Assembly (NCBI RefSeq): GCF_040581405.1
Contig: NZ_CP137159.1
Span: 62,001 to 126,000 of the forward strand
Source of the DNA: Komagataeibacter sucrofermentans DSM 15973
GTDB taxonomy: Bacteria; Pseudomonadota; Alphaproteobacteria; Acetobacterales; Acetobacteraceae
DNA: 64,000 bases
Direction: 5' to 3'
Part shown: piece after piece, positions 50,663 through 59,568 of the stretch
Layout of the letters: every line of letters begins with the position of its first letter
How positions within the stretch are numbered: the first letter of the stretch is position 1
Made by a program: the position numbers and the translations under genes
The notes under the pieces: model-generated
What the model was told of the DNA's origin: nothing
Seen by the model: the letters and a program-made list of their open reading frames with translations, nothing else
Databases searched by the model: none

Positions 50663-51736
50663 TCAGCGAGCAAGTGGATAATCGGTATAGCCTTCTGCGC
50701 CCTGCGAGTACCAGGTGCGGATATCGTCCTTGTTCAGAGGCAGATTGTCTTCCAGACGACGCACAAGGTCCGGATTGGCGATGAATGGACGGCCGAATGA
50801 AATGGCGTCCGCGACACCGGTTGCGACGGTCTCGATCGCTTCATCGCGTGTGTAGTCCTGATTCAGAAGCAGCGGCTTCCTGAAAACTTCGCGGATCGGA
50901 CCATGCAGCTTGGGCTGATCGGTCTTGCCGAATGTGCCATTCGGCCCGGGTTCGCGCAGTTCAAGAAAAGCGATGTCGAGGTCGTTCAACAGCTTTGCCG
51001 CCGGTACAAAAACCTGCTCGGGATGGCTGTCGATGCAACCCTGCGTATCGCCATTGGGGGACAGCCGTACTGACGTCTTGTCCGCGCCAATCGTTGCGAT
51101 CACGCGTTCCGTGACTTCACGCAGGAAGCGGATGCGGTTTTCCGGCGAACCGCCATATTCGTCGGAACGATGATTGGTGCCGTCCCGCAGGAATTCGTCG
51201 ATCAGATAACCGTTGGCGGCATGAATCTGCACACCGTCAAAGCCTGCCTTAAGAGCATTGCGAGCAGCGTTTTCATAATCGTCCAGGATGCGGGCAATGT
51301 CCTCCCTGGTAAGAGGACGGGCGATTTCGGGAGCCTGTTTGCCGTCATAAGTATGGAGCGCTTCAGGTGCTTTTGTCGCCGAGCAGGACACAGGCTGCTG
51401 ACCCGTCACGCTGGAATGCACCATCCGACCCATATGCCAAAGTTGGGCCACGATTTTTCCGCCCTTGGCGTGGACTGCAGCGGTGATGGGCTTCCAGGCT
51501 TCCACCTGTTCCTGCGACCATAGACCCGGCGCATAAGGCCAGCCAAGACCTTCGCGGCTGATCCCGGTCGCCTCCGAGATGATCAGACCGGCTCCAGCGC
51601 GTTGCGCGTAATATTCTGCCATGATGGGAGTGGGCACATGCTCACGGGTGCCCCGGGCGCGTGTGAGCGGTGCCATGAGAATTCTGTTTCTGGCGTAAAT
51701 GCTTCCCAGTTCGATCGGCTCAAACAGGCTGGGCAT
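50663..51736 (-). CDS. Old-yellow-enzyme alkene reductase (NemA-like)
   Basis: 357 residues, FMN-dependent TIM barrel. Family landmarks: LFEPIELGSIYARNRILMAP, LTRARG, then YYAQRAGAGLIISEATGIS, the HAANGYLIDEFLRDGTNHRS segment with the His/Asn pair that binds the substrate carbonyl, and YGGSPENRIRFL. Such enzymes reduce activated C=C bonds and also maleimides or nitro compounds using NAD(P)H. Full length. A GGAAGGATCTGTC sequence with a good ribosome site precedes the start. No clustered partner gene; it may respond to electrophile stress. Confidence 0.92.
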   Translation of the reverse strand: MPSLFEPIELGSIYARNRILMAPLTRARGTREHVPTPIMAEYYAQRAGAGLIISEATGISREGLGWPYAPGLWSQEQVEAWKPITAAVHAKGGKIVAQLWHMGRMVHSSVTGQQPVSCSATKAPEALHTYDGKQAPEIARPLTREDIARILDDYENAARNALKAGFDGVQIHAANGYLIDEFLRDGTNHRSDEYGGSPENRIRFLREVTERVIATIGADKTSVRLSPNGDTQGCIDSHPEQVFVPAAKLLNDLDIAFLELREPGPNGTFGKTDQPKLHGPIREVFRKPLLLNQDYTRDEAIETVATGVADAISFGRPFIANPDLVRRLEDNLPLNKDDIRTWYSQGAEGYTDYPLAR

Positions 51737-51946
51737 GACAGATCCTTCCTAAAAGACGCAGTTCCTATGAACTGCGGAAGACTCACGAGGATAACAACAG
51801 GAGGCCTACCACCTTGTCTGACTTGAGGTAAGTGCTGCCTGTCTGGTCAATTCTTGAAGCAGACAGGGAGCAGCCGCTGGGCATCCCCCTGTGGGTGACG
51901 GCGCAGCAGACTGAATCCAAGAAGGCACTGACCTGCACGTGTGCTT

Positions 51947-52411
51947 TCAGAGCGTGAGAGGTCGGCCGTCCACGACCTCTTTCATGACGAAGAATGTTCG
52001 TGTCTGACGTACGCCCGGCAGGGCGATAAGGCGGCTGGCGTGAAATCGGTTGAAATCAGCCATATCCTTTACCCTGATTTTGAGAAAATAATCGAAATCC
52101 CCCGCCACAAGATAACAGTCTAGGATCGTCTTGATGTTGTGTACGGCCTGTTCGAACAGACCGAAGCTGTCGGGCGTCGAGCGGTCAAGAACGACCCCGA
52201 CGAGAGCGAGCGTACCAAAACCGAGCTGCGCTGGTTCGAGCTCTGCGCGGACATCGCGCACGTAACCATCTGCCATGAGTCGCTGTACGCGGCGATGACA
52301 TGTCGCCGCGCTGATATTAGCCTCCTGTGCCAGTTCCGCATTAGGCATCCGGCCATTCTTTTGGAGCAGGCGCAGCAGGGATATATCGATTCGGTCCAGA
52401 TTTTCTGGCAT
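51947..52411 (-). CDS. acdR: Lrp/AsnC-family regulator, AcdR-like
   Basis: 154 residues. An N-terminal HTH (RIDISLLRLLQKNGRMPNAE, ANISAATCHRRVQRLMADGY) is followed by a RAM/AsnC ligand domain (LDCYLVAGDFDYFLKIRVKD then LPGVRQTRTFFVMKEV). It is divergent from the ACC deaminase gene, with 188 nt between the starts. That is the standard arrangement in which AcdR, an Lrp-like activator, switches on acdS in the presence of 1-aminocyclopropane-1-carboxylate. The name rests on this arrangement. Confidence 0.88.
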   Translation of the reverse strand: MPENLDRIDISLLRLLQKNGRMPNAELAQEANISAATCHRRVQRLMADGYVRDVRAELEPAQLGFGTLALVGVVLDRSTPDSFGLFEQAVHNIKTILDCYLVAGDFDYFLKIRVKDMADFNRFHASRLIALPGVRQTRTFFVMKEVVDGRPLTL

Positions 52412-52451
52412 GAAAGGATCTTCCGATTAAGTTATATTTTATGATCTATTT

Positions 52452-52474
52452 CTACGTGGGAATCGATCACGTAG
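52452..52474. promoter_or_regulatory. Inverted repeat in the acdR-acdS intergenic region
   Basis: CTACGTG-N9-CACGTAG, with 7-bp perfect arms, lies about 40 nt from the acdR start and 125 nt before acdS. Its place fits an operator bound by the Lrp-type regulator, though Lrp boxes are usually more degenerate. Confidence 0.5.
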
Positions 52475-52599
52475 GAAGAGATACGCATTATGTTGGACTA
52501 ATAAGGAAGCACCATTCATAAGGAATGTGAGATAGTGCGGACGCAATCACTGAGGACCGTCCAGCCATCAGGACGCCCTCGTCATTACGGAGTCCGCCC

Positions 52600-53616
52600 A
52601 TGCTCAACCTTGACCGTTACGAACGCTATCCCCTGACTTTTGGCCCGACGCCGATTGAGCATCTGGTGCGCCTTTCGGATTTTCTTGGTGGTGATGTCAA
52701 TATCTACGCCAAACGCGAAGACTGTAATTCGGGTCTGGCAATGGGTGGGAACAAGCTTCGCAAGCTCGAATATATCGTGCCCGACGCTCTCGCATCAGGT
52801 GCCGATACGCTGGTGTCGATTGGTGGCGTGCAGTCCAACCATACCCGGCTGGTAGCGGCTGTCGCCGCGAAAATCGGCATGAAATGTCATGTGATTCAGG
52901 AAAGCTGGGTGCCGCACGATGACGCCGTCTATGACCGCGTCGGCAACATTCTCATGACACGGTTGATGGGTGCCAATTCCCAGCTTGTCGATGAGGGATT
53001 CGACGTGGGTATCCGCGACAGCTGGCTGAACGCGATGGAAGAGGTCAAGGCGAAGGGCGGCAAGCCTTACGCGATCCCGGCCGGCGCGTCCGTCCATAAA
53101 TATGGCGGTCTCGGATATGTCGGGTTTGCCGAAGAAGTGCGCGCCCAGGAAGCGGAAATGGGCGTGAAGTTCGACTTCATCGTCGTCTGCACGGTTACAG
53201 GTTCGACACATGCGGGCATGGTCGTCGGTTTTGCCGACGATGGCCGGGCGCGCCAGGTCATTGGCATCGACGCCTCCTTCACGCCCAAGCCGGTCAAGGC
53301 CCAGGTGCTCGACATTGCACAGAAGACCTCGGCTCTGGTCGATGGCCCTGCCATTGCTGGCGACGACATCATTCTGATGGAAGATTACGCCTATCCGGCA
53401 TACGGTGTGCCTTCCAAAGAGACCGTCGAGGCCATGCGCATTGCCGCACGGACCGAAGCAATGATTACCGATCCCGTGTACGAGGGTAAGTCCATCCAGG
53501 GCCTGATCGACCTTGTTAAGAAAGGGTTCTTCCCCAAGGGTTCGAATGTTCTTTACGCCCATCTTGGCGGTGCACCAGCCATCAACGGATACAGCTACAC
53601 CTTCCGCAACGGCTGA
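52600..53616 (+). CDS. acdS: 1-aminocyclopropane-1-carboxylate deaminase
   Basis: 338 residues, PLP fold II. The Schiff-base Lys lies in [11 protein letters not shown] (Lys 52) and the phosphate-binding regions in [11 protein letters not shown] and VTGSTHAG. Glu 295 (VYEGKSI) and Leu 322 (YAHLGG) are the two residues that separate true ACC deaminases from D-cysteine desulfhydrases, which have Thr in both places. The enzyme converts the ethylene precursor ACC to 2-oxobutyrate and ammonia, typical of plant-associated bacteria. It is divergent from its likely activator acdR. Confidence 0.95.
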   Translation: MLNLDRYERYPLTFGPTPIEHLVRLSDFLGGDVNIYAKREDCNSGLAMGGNKLRKLEYIVPDALASGADTLVSIGGVQSNHTRLVAAVAAKIGMKCHVIQESWVPHDDAVYDRVGNILMTRLMGANSQLVDEGFDVGIRDSWLNAMEEVKAKGGKPYAIPAGASVHKYGGLGYVGFAEEVRAQEAEMGVKFDFIVVCTVTGSTHAGMVVGFADDGRARQVIGIDASFTPKPVKAQVLDIAQKTSALVDGPAIAGDDIILMEDYAYPAYGVPSKETVEAMRIAARTEAMITDPVYEGKSIQGLIDLVKKGFFPKGSNVLYAHLGGAPAINGYSYTFRNG

Positions 53617-53736
53617 GAACAGACGTGTCAAAGCGCGCCTGTGCATATTCGCATGGCGCGCATTCTACGATCGCATCGGAGACAAGAAGGCTATCTGAAG
53701 ATCCATACCGATCATCATATATCAGACCTGCCTCGA

Positions 53737-53768
53737 TTTTCCCCTGATAAGACATTATCGGGGGAAAG
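53737..53768. terminator. Hairpin between acdS and an Lrp-type gene
   Basis: TTTCCCCTGATAA and TTATCGGGGGAAA form a 13-bp stem with a single wobble pair and the 4-nt loop GACA. It lies between the convergent ends of acdS (plus) and the Lrp-type gene (minus), and the A/T-rich feet on both sides fit a bidirectional terminator. Confidence 0.7.
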
Positions 53769-53780
53769 TTTACTTGTATT

Positions 53781-54281
53781 TTATTTAGTCTTTTCGTTTT
53801 GTCGTTCCAGATGCTTCACTGGCAGCGCTGTTGTATATTTAACCTGATTCAACGCGAAACTTGATCTGATGCTTGATACTCCGGGGATCTGCGTAAGAAC
53901 CTCCAGCATGAATTCCTGATAGCGAGGAAGATCCTCAATCACGACGCGAAGAAGAAAATCCGCTTCTCCCGTCATGAGATAACATTCCATCACTTCCGGC
54001 CGCGCCTGTACCGCCGAAATAAACACCTCCAGTGACTGTTTATCCTGTTGTTGCAGCGAGACATGGACAAAAACATTCACTGCGAGACCAAGTTTGAGAG
54101 GATCGACCAGCAGTACGGTTCCCTTGAACACGCCCTGCGCTTTCATATCCGCAACCCGACGCCAGCATGGCGACGGAGACAGGCCAACGCTTTCAGCTAG
54201 GTCGGCGTTGCTGATCTCTGCATTGTCCTGAAGGGCCTCAAGAATCTTGAGGCTCGCGGCATCGAAACTCACGGATTGCAT
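53781..54281 (-). CDS. Lrp/AsnC-family regulator
   Basis: About 166 residues from ATG 54281 (MQSVSFDAASLKILEALQDN); a longer frame to 54338 adds an unlikely hydrophobic leader. The HTH is LAESVGLSPSPCWRRVADMK, and the AsnC domain contains PEVMECYLMTGEADFLLRVV and LTQIPGVSSIRSSFALNQVK. The gene is divergent from an EamA transporter gene with about 135 nt between starts. A role in controlling export of an amino acid or related metabolite is therefore likely, as for many Lrp-EamA pairs. Confidence 0.88.
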   Translation of the reverse strand: MQSVSFDAASLKILEALQDNAEISNADLAESVGLSPSPCWRRVADMKAQGVFKGTVLLVDPLKLGLAVNVFVHVSLQQQDKQSLEVFISAVQARPEVMECYLMTGEADFLLRVVIEDLPRYQEFMLEVLTQIPGVSSIRSSFALNQVKYTTALPVKHLERQNEKTK

Positions 54282-54416
54282 GGGAAAGACTTTTCTTGAA
54301 AACGATGAAAACAGGTATTCTATACCCAATAAGAGCAAATATCAGGTAACTTGGAAAGGATTTTCCCGCCGAAATAAATACAATGCGCTTTACCATTTCT
54401 ATCACGAGATAGCGCC

Positions 54417-55409
54417 ATGAATTCAAAATCGGCCCAGCCATCAAGAACTCATCAGCCTGCCGCTGTCGGCGTGGCAACATTTGTCTGGCTGGGCGTTATG
54501 GTTCTGCTCTGGGGCGCGAGCTGGCCCGTGACAAAACTGGCGCTTGCAACGGTGTCACCCCTGTGGCTAGCCGCAATTCGCTTCGGAAGCGCCGCCATCT
54601 GTCTATTCGGCTTCGTCTGGTGGAAAGGCCAGCTTTCCCGTCCACCTATGGGCGACTGGCCGATCGTGGCCTCTATGGGCATGTTGCAAATGATGACCTT
54701 TACAGGGCTGGGTATGATTGCAATGACCAGAACCGACACCAGTCACGCGGTCCTTCTGGCCTACACGACACCATTGTGGGGCGTTCTGGTATCGTGGCTC
54801 GCACTTCGACAGACACCGACCCGTATGCAGCTTCTGGCATTGTTAGTGGGCTTGTCGGGGACAGCGCTGATCTGCTCCCCTCTGGAAATGGACTGGCACG
54901 CACCGGGAACGCTCATGGGCAGCATCTTTCTGCTGATCGGGGCAATCGCCTGGGCCGTTACGATCTTCCATATCCGCCATCATCACTGGCACACGTCTCC
55001 GTTGGCCCTCGCGCCGTGGCAGATGCTTCTGGCGACCATTTTTCTGACGGTTCTCGCCTGGGCCGTGGAAGGTGCGCCTCGATGGGGTGCCACAGACTGG
55101 CACCTACTGGGAATGCTGTTCTTTATCGGGCCGGTGGCAACATCGGTATGTTTTGTCATTTCGGCTGAATATGGACGAAGAATATCAGTGTTCGCGATGT
55201 CCAATTTTACATTGGGCGTCCCGCTAATCGGCATCGTGACGTCCTTTCTTTTTCTTGGAAACCACCTTACGGGATTGTTCCTGATCGGTTTGACGCTTGT
55301 CTTCTTTGGGGCCGTCCTGGCAGCGGCGGCAGGCGGCCCGCTGCCTGCTTTCCGGTTTCTTCAGAGAGGGAAATGCGAGAAGGAAACGACTTCGCCAGTG
55401 TCAGGTTGA
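54417..55409 (+). CDS. EamA-family (DMT) transporter
   Basis: 330 residues with ten predicted membrane helices in two EamA repeats. The first starts VWLGVMVLLWGASWPVTKLA and has MTRTDTSHAVLLAYTTPLWG; the second has GSIFLLIGAIAWAVTIFHI and ISVFAMSNFTLGVPLIGIVT. Members export amino acids, their derivatives or other small metabolites from the cytoplasm. The divergent Lrp-type regulator next door supports an amino-acid-like substrate. The last 25 residues are a charged cytoplasmic tail. Confidence 0.9.
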   Translation: MNSKSAQPSRTHQPAAVGVATFVWLGVMVLLWGASWPVTKLALATVSPLWLAAIRFGSAAICLFGFVWWKGQLSRPPMGDWPIVASMGMLQMMTFTGLGMIAMTRTDTSHAVLLAYTTPLWGVLVSWLALRQTPTRMQLLALLVGLSGTALICSPLEMDWHAPGTLMGSIFLLIGAIAWAVTIFHIRHHHWHTSPLALAPWQMLLATIFLTVLAWAVEGAPRWGATDWHLLGMLFFIGPVATSVCFVISAEYGRRISVFAMSNFTLGVPLIGIVTSFLFLGNHLTGLFLIGLTLVFFGAVLAAAAGGPLPAFRFLQRGKCEKETTSPVSG

Positions 55410-55662
55410 CGTTCGTCGGATACCTGTAACTCATTCGAATAAATAAGGATGTTTCCGTATTTTCATGCACGTTTCAGAGAGATGCGGCGCAAGGGATTGC
55501 TTTTGAATGCGGCTTCATAAAAGTATCTGTCTGACGAAAACCGTTACGTTTGAAGCATATGGAAGAGTAATCAACGTTCATCACGTCATACCGATTTTTT
55601 CTGCGACCGGATGCTTTACCGACTGAAATGTTGATTATAAGTTCTGAAGAAAGAGGAAAACA

Positions 55663-56148
55663 ATGAACAGACGCACCCTCATTATCGCTACAGCTATTTC
55701 ACTTATCTCGACCGGCTCGGTAAGTTTTGCCCAGAGCCATAGTCATGACGGGGCAAAGGTCATATCCACCCCCGAAGATGTTCAATGGCAGCCTGCACCA
55801 GCTATCTTTCCGCAGGGAATGAAAATTGCCTATCTTTACGGCAATCTGGCAAAACACGAACCTTTCACTATCCGGGTCATGATGCCTGCCCATAGCGTTA
55901 TTGCACCGCACACGCATAATCTTGACGAAATGCTCACGATTATATCTGGCAGTCTCGATCATTATACCGGCCCGAAAATGAATCCGTCAGAGGGACTTCA
56001 TATGGAAGCTGGCGGTTTCGTGCATCTTCCGGTGAATATGGCTCATGCCCTGAAGGCTGGTGACAGCGGGGCTGTCTTGCAGGTTTCTGGCGTTGGTCCT
56101 TTTGTTATGGTCTATGTCGATCCGAAGGATGATCCGCAACACAAATAA
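55663..56148 (+). CDS. Periplasmic cupin-domain protein
   Basis: 161 residues. A Sec signal peptide (about 1-23, ending SVSFA-Q) is followed by an N-terminal segment HSHDGAKVISTPEDVQW and a cupin fold: PAHSVIAPHTHNLDEMLTII (His-x-His and Glu ligands) and EAGGFVHLPVNMAHAL (last His). GAAGAAAGAGGAAAAC precedes the ATG, a good ribosome site. Function unknown; similar proteins bind a metal and occur near stress or detoxification genes. It is monocistronic as far as visible and shares its layout with the cupin at 21055 but is clearly a different protein. Confidence 0.85.
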   Translation: MNRRTLIIATAISLISTGSVSFAQSHSHDGAKVISTPEDVQWQPAPAIFPQGMKIAYLYGNLAKHEPFTIRVMMPAHSVIAPHTHNLDEMLTIISGSLDHYTGPKMNPSEGLHMEAGGFVHLPVNMAHALKAGDSGAVLQVSGVGPFVMVYVDPKDDPQHK

Positions 56149-56504
56149 TAATATCGAAGTTTGATCTGTATTGTTTTCACGGCGCGTTTTACGTGAAGAT
56201 CTCAAAGACAGTATGGGATCAGTGTCCCGATGTATTCTGGCACGTTCCACGCCGTCAAGATCCGGACCGACAGCGCACCGGCGTGTTGTCGCGCCTCGTT
56301 CCGTGTGCATCTTGTAGAGCGCGTGATTACGATTAAGTCGAGCAATGCCTGCTATCAGTAATCTACTTGACCGGGACAATGGCACTACCAGACCCGTAGC
56401 TATCATGAACGTCAACGCCTCGAATGAATATTGTGTTCATTCCTTACCCGCTTTTGTAGTAAAGACGATAGCAGGGTAAGTCAGATAGCTGCGCCGGTCA
56501 TATC
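56149..56504. other. 356 nt without a supported gene
   Basis: A region between the cupin and the aldo/keto reductase pseudogene. A minus-strand frame gives a short hydrophobic stretch (MIATGLVVPLSRSS) that might be a scrap of a membrane transporter, but no family can be assigned. Confidence 0.4.
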
Positions 56505-57190
56505 TTACTTCTCACCTTCGACGGGCCCAGATTTCTCGCTGTCGAGCGCTGTCATCTGTTTCGGATCATAGTGTTCCCCAGCTGTAGCCCTTTGGGAATA
56601 GCCTGCTCGATAGCAGCCAGATCGTCGGCGCCAGCGTAAGATCAAACGCCCCTAGCGCGTCGGAGAGCCGATCGAGCCAGAGGGCTCCTAACAAGTGGTA
56701 CAACATCATCACCTTGTGCGGCGCCCCATGCGATTGCCAGTTGGGCTACGCTCGCATCTTTGGTGGCTGCAGTGTCCCGCAATATCTCTACAAGGGCCAG
56801 ATTACGCTCGACATTGCGTTCCTGAAGGCGGGAACTACGAACCCGAAAGTCCCCTGGCCCAGTTGTCCCTTGCCAGTACCCGCTGATCAGACAGCGCATG
56901 AGCACACCATAAGATGTTATGCCAGTGCCGAGTTCACGACAAGCAGGAAGAATTTTGTCCTCAATGCCACGCGAAATCAGCGAATACTCAATCTGAAGGT
57001 CGCTGATGGGATGGACGGAAGCCGCGCGCCTATAGTTTCTGGGCCAACTTCCGAAAGGCCGATATACCGGACATAACCAGCCTGAATCATCTCGGCGAGA
57101 GCGCTAATCGTTTCTTCAACGGGCATTACCGGGTCCAGCCTTGCGGGCCGGTAGATGTCGATATGATCGAGCCCGAGCCTCAGCAAGAGC
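56505..57190 (-). pseudogene. Aldo/keto reductase, truncated and frameshifted
   Basis: Minus-strand pieces line up with the C-terminal two thirds of an AKR: LGLDHIDIYRPARLDPVMPV, then AEMIQAGYVRYIGLSEVGPE. A frameshift near 57000 leads to PISDLQIEYSLISRGIEDKI, then LISGYWQGTTGPGDFR and AIAWGAAQGDDVVPLV. Another shift follows, and the end reads HYDPKQMTALDSEK to a stop at 56505. The N-terminal third with the catalytic Asp-Tyr-Lys is missing. At least two frameshifts plus truncation make it dead. An intact, different AKR lies at 62835. Confidence 0.82.
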
Positions 57191-57274
57191 CATAATAGTC
57201 TTGTATATCTGTTGCCGCCACCTCTATTCCAAAAGCTAACCTTCCGTTCCCCCGGTCAAATACGGCCGTAACAT

Positions 57275-57802
57275 CTAAGTCATGCTCCGCAGCACACCAT
57301 CACGGCGGATGATTCCATGAAACAACGCCGCCCCGACATGAACCAGAACCAGCCCAAAGAGTGCAAACGCCAGAATTGTGTGGGCAGAACGAAGCCAGGA
57401 CCAGAGCCCAGGATTATGCGGCAGGATGGGTGGGAGAAGAACGGACTGCCCCCATAGCGGAATGGGAAACCCGCCTGCTGAAAGCATCCCCCACCCCACA
57501 AGCGGCAGCGCAATCATCAGCCCATAAAGCAGGATATGCGAAGCCGTAGCCGCACGCTTTACAAGCGGTGGCAGATCATCTGGTAGCGGTGGCACGGATG
57601 ACCTGAGGCGATTTGCCAGGCGCAGAATGGCCAGCACAAGGATCGCGATGCCCAGAGGGCGGTGCACTGTCACGAGCCGATGATAGTCAGGGCCAACTGA
57701 AGCCGCCATGAACACGCCAATAAACAGCATACCCAGAATCATCACGGCCATGAGCCAGTGCAGCACGCGCGACAGAAGCGAAAATGAGACCAGCCGGTTC
57801 AT
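57275..57802 (-). CDS. Cytochrome b561
   Basis: 175 residues with four membrane helices of the bacterial b561 family: LLSRVLHWLMAVMILGMLFI, HRPLGIAILVLAILRL, HILLYGLMIALPLVGWGML and HTILAFALFGLVLVHVGAAL. Histidines in helices 1, 2 and 4 are placed to bind two hemes. Bacterial b561 moves electrons from quinol to a periplasmic partner. The ATG overlaps the stop of the catalase-like peroxidase gene (ATGA), so it very probably feeds electrons to that enzyme. Confidence 0.92.
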   Translation of the reverse strand: MNRLVSFSLLSRVLHWLMAVMILGMLFIGVFMAASVGPDYHRLVTVHRPLGIAILVLAILRLANRLRSSVPPLPDDLPPLVKRAATASHILLYGLMIALPLVGWGMLSAGGFPIPLWGQSVLLPPILPHNPGLWSWLRSAHTILAFALFGLVLVHVGAALFHGIIRRDGVLRSMT

Positions 57803-58887
57803 GGTTTTTTGCCTTCAGAAGATGCCTGAATCAGGTTGGGCGTTACCGCGCTCGGACCACGCTTTTCGCCGGAGCGGCGTAAGAATGACCGCATATAGGC
57901 CGCTGAGCGGACCTGCAGGATCGGATCATCCGACGGCTGGATGCCTGGCGGTAAAACGAGAGGGTCAAAGGTAATGTCCGTGCAGGGACCGCCATCCTCG
58001 CTTTCAATGGCATTCAGGGTCAGGGTTCCGGCGTCAATCGTCTGGTCATCCTGTGCCCAGATCTGGCTGGGGTCGTTGATGACATCATGCGCACCCGCCA
58101 CGGTCATCACTAAATGCCACTGCAGGGGATGGTCGTGAATGTCACTGATCAGCTTACGGAACAGAAATTCATGATCGCCCGCCTTTCCATTACTCGGCAT
58201 GGCAGGCTCCATCGGCATCATGGCCCAGCGTACAGCCGTTTTCCGTCCGTCTGCGGCGACCAGTATAAAGCTGTCAAGACTGTGAAACGTATCGTCTGCA
58301 AAGCCGGATGAAATAAAACGACGGGCGTTCTCCTCGGCTGCAGGCTTGAGCCAGGGATGGGTCACACCAAACGCTTTCGTGCGTGCGGGGTCGGGCTTTC
58401 CGGTTGCAGGATCGATCTGCTGTGAGGCAAAAAAATCCGAGGCATCGCGCGCATCCCGCAGCGGTAGAACTGGCGGATCATTCATACCCGTCCGCCATTC
58501 TGGTGCATCGGGCGGCATAAGCCGGAGCGCCATGCTGCGCACGGTCGTGGCGCTATCGGGCGCATAAGGCTGCCCGACAGCAAGAGCGAACCGCCCGATG
58601 ACCGGAACATGCCGTTCATGAAAGACCGCAGCCTGTGAAAGCTGCGTAGCGTCAGCGCTTGCATCAAACCATCCGCTGACACAGACCCCCTTGGCATGCG
58701 CCCTTCGGAAGCCATGTCCGTAGCTTCCGGCGTTATGCAGTTCAGCCATCAATCGGTTCTGCGTTATACGGTCAGGAGAAAAGCCGCCGCCAGCCCACAG
58801 GAAGGCCAGCGCAAGCGCCGTTGGTACGGCAACAACCCCGAGCCAGCGCAGGGCCAGCATTGAAGGGCCAGCAGGTTTTTGATCCAT
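57799..58887 (-). CDS. Catalase-family peroxidase (SrpA-like), periplasmic
   Basis: About 362 residues from ATG 58887 (MDQKPAGPSMLALRW). This start is preferred because a signal anchor (LGVVAVPTALALAFLWAGG) follows at once and an ECF promoter lies 32 nt upstream; the frame is open further but would overlap the sigma gene. The catalase fold is seen in NRLMAELHNAGSYGHGFRRA with the distal His region, FALAVGQPYAPDSATTVRSM, FFASQQIDPATGKPDPA and FLFRKLISDIHDHPLQWHLV. It is smaller than true catalases, as in SrpA-type peroxidases. It is coupled to cytochrome b561 and driven by the divergent ECF system. Confidence 0.88.
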   Translation of the reverse strand: MDQKPAGPSMLALRWLGVVAVPTALALAFLWAGGGFSPDRITQNRLMAELHNAGSYGHGFRRAHAKGVCVSGWFDASADATQLSQAAVFHERHVPVIGRFALAVGQPYAPDSATTVRSMALRLMPPDAPEWRTGMNDPPVLPLRDARDASDFFASQQIDPATGKPDPARTKAFGVTHPWLKPAAEENARRFISSGFADDTFHSLDSFILVAADGRKTAVRWAMMPMEPAMPSNGKAGDHEFLFRKLISDIHDHPLQWHLVMTVAGAHDVINDPSQIWAQDDQTIDAGTLTLNAIESEDGGPCTDITFDPLVLPPGIQPSDDPILQVRSAAYMRSFLRRSGEKRGPSAVTPNLIQASSEGKKP

Positions 58888-58918
58888 GTTTTCAGGTCCG
58901 ATGCGGTTATCTTCTGCC

Positions 58919-58946
58919 AAGACGCCAGGCAGGCTGGATTTATTCC
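58919..58946 (-). promoter_or_regulatory. ECF-type promoter of the catalase-b561 operon
   Basis: On the minus strand GGAATA (58941-58946), 16-nt spacer, CGTCTT (58919-58924). The GGAA / CGTC pair has the form of ECF sigma promoters and ends about 32 nt before the catalase start. It matches the promoter on the other strand upstream of the sigma gene. Confidence 0.65.
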
Positions 58947-58963
58947 CGGCAAAAGGCGCTATC

Positions 58964-58992
58964 GGAAAATATTTTCGGTATTCTCCCGTTTT
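58964..58992 (+). promoter_or_regulatory. ECF-type promoter of the sigma/anti-sigma operon
   Basis: GGAAAA (58964-58969), 17-nt spacer, CGTTTT (58987-58992), about 70 nt before the sigma start. The agreement with the divergent catalase promoter suggests that the ECF sigma activates both itself and the peroxidase operon. GAAAATATTTTC inside it (58965-58976) is also a perfect palindrome. Confidence 0.65.
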
Positions 58993-59061
58993 ATGGGGAA
59001 TAAACTGCCTCCCGGTACGTCTTTGTCTGTGAGAGTGATCCTGTGAAAGGCAAAGACGGAG

Positions 59062-59568
59062 TTGAGTGATGACGCGCATATCAGGTTACAGGCCGCCATT
59101 CCGGCATTGAGACGGTATGCACGGGTCCTGACCCGTGACCCGTCTCAGGCGGATGATCTTGTACAGGACTGTCTGGAACGTGCCCTTACGCGACTACATC
59201 AGGTTCGTGGCCAGCCTGACCTGCGCGCGTGGCTGTTCACGATCGCGCATCGGCTTAATATAAGTCACTGGCGGCGTTTGCGGCGCTTTGTGTCACTGCC
59301 GGAAGCAACGCCGCCCGAAATGTCGCAGGAAGCCGGGCAGATCCCCCATCTGGAGTGGCAGGAAGTCGTGCATGCGTTCGGGCATCTGTCTGATGATCAT
59401 CGGCAGATCATGGTGCTGGTCTGTGTTGAAGGGCTGCAATACGGCGTGGTTGCGGAAATCCTGGATCTGCCGGTCGGGACCGTGATGTCACGCCTTTCCC
59501 GGGCACGCGCTGCCCTGCACAGTCTTGTTGAACATGCGGAACGCCCCAAGCTGCGGAGAGTCAAATGA
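59062..59568 (+). CDS. ECF sigma factor
   Basis: 168 residues. Region 2: LRRYARVLTRDPSQADDLVQ, DCLERAL, then LRAWLFTIAHRLNISHWRRL. Region 4: DDHRQIMVLVCVEGLQYGVV with LDLPVGTVMSRLSRARAAL. Start appears to be TTG 59062; the frame is closed by a TGA just upstream and no in-frame ATG lies nearby. The stop overlaps the anti-sigma start (ATGA). Divergent from the catalase-b561 genes, whose promoter has the ECF form, so this sigma probably answers oxidative or envelope stress. Confidence 0.9.
   Translation: MSDDAHIRLQAAIPALRRYARVLTRDPSQADDLVQDCLERALTRLHQVRGQPDLRAWLFTIAHRLNISHWRRLRRFVSLPEATPPEMSQEAGQIPHLEWQEVVHAFGHLSDDHRQIMVLVCVEGLQYGVVAEILDLPVGTVMSRLSRARAALHSLVEHAERPKLRRVK

Noticed and set aside
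53633-53661. GCGCGCC/GGCGCGC hairpin after acdS as the acdS terminator
   Set aside because: The stem is only 7 bp around a long loop and no T-run follows; the hairpin at 53737 is a much better terminator.
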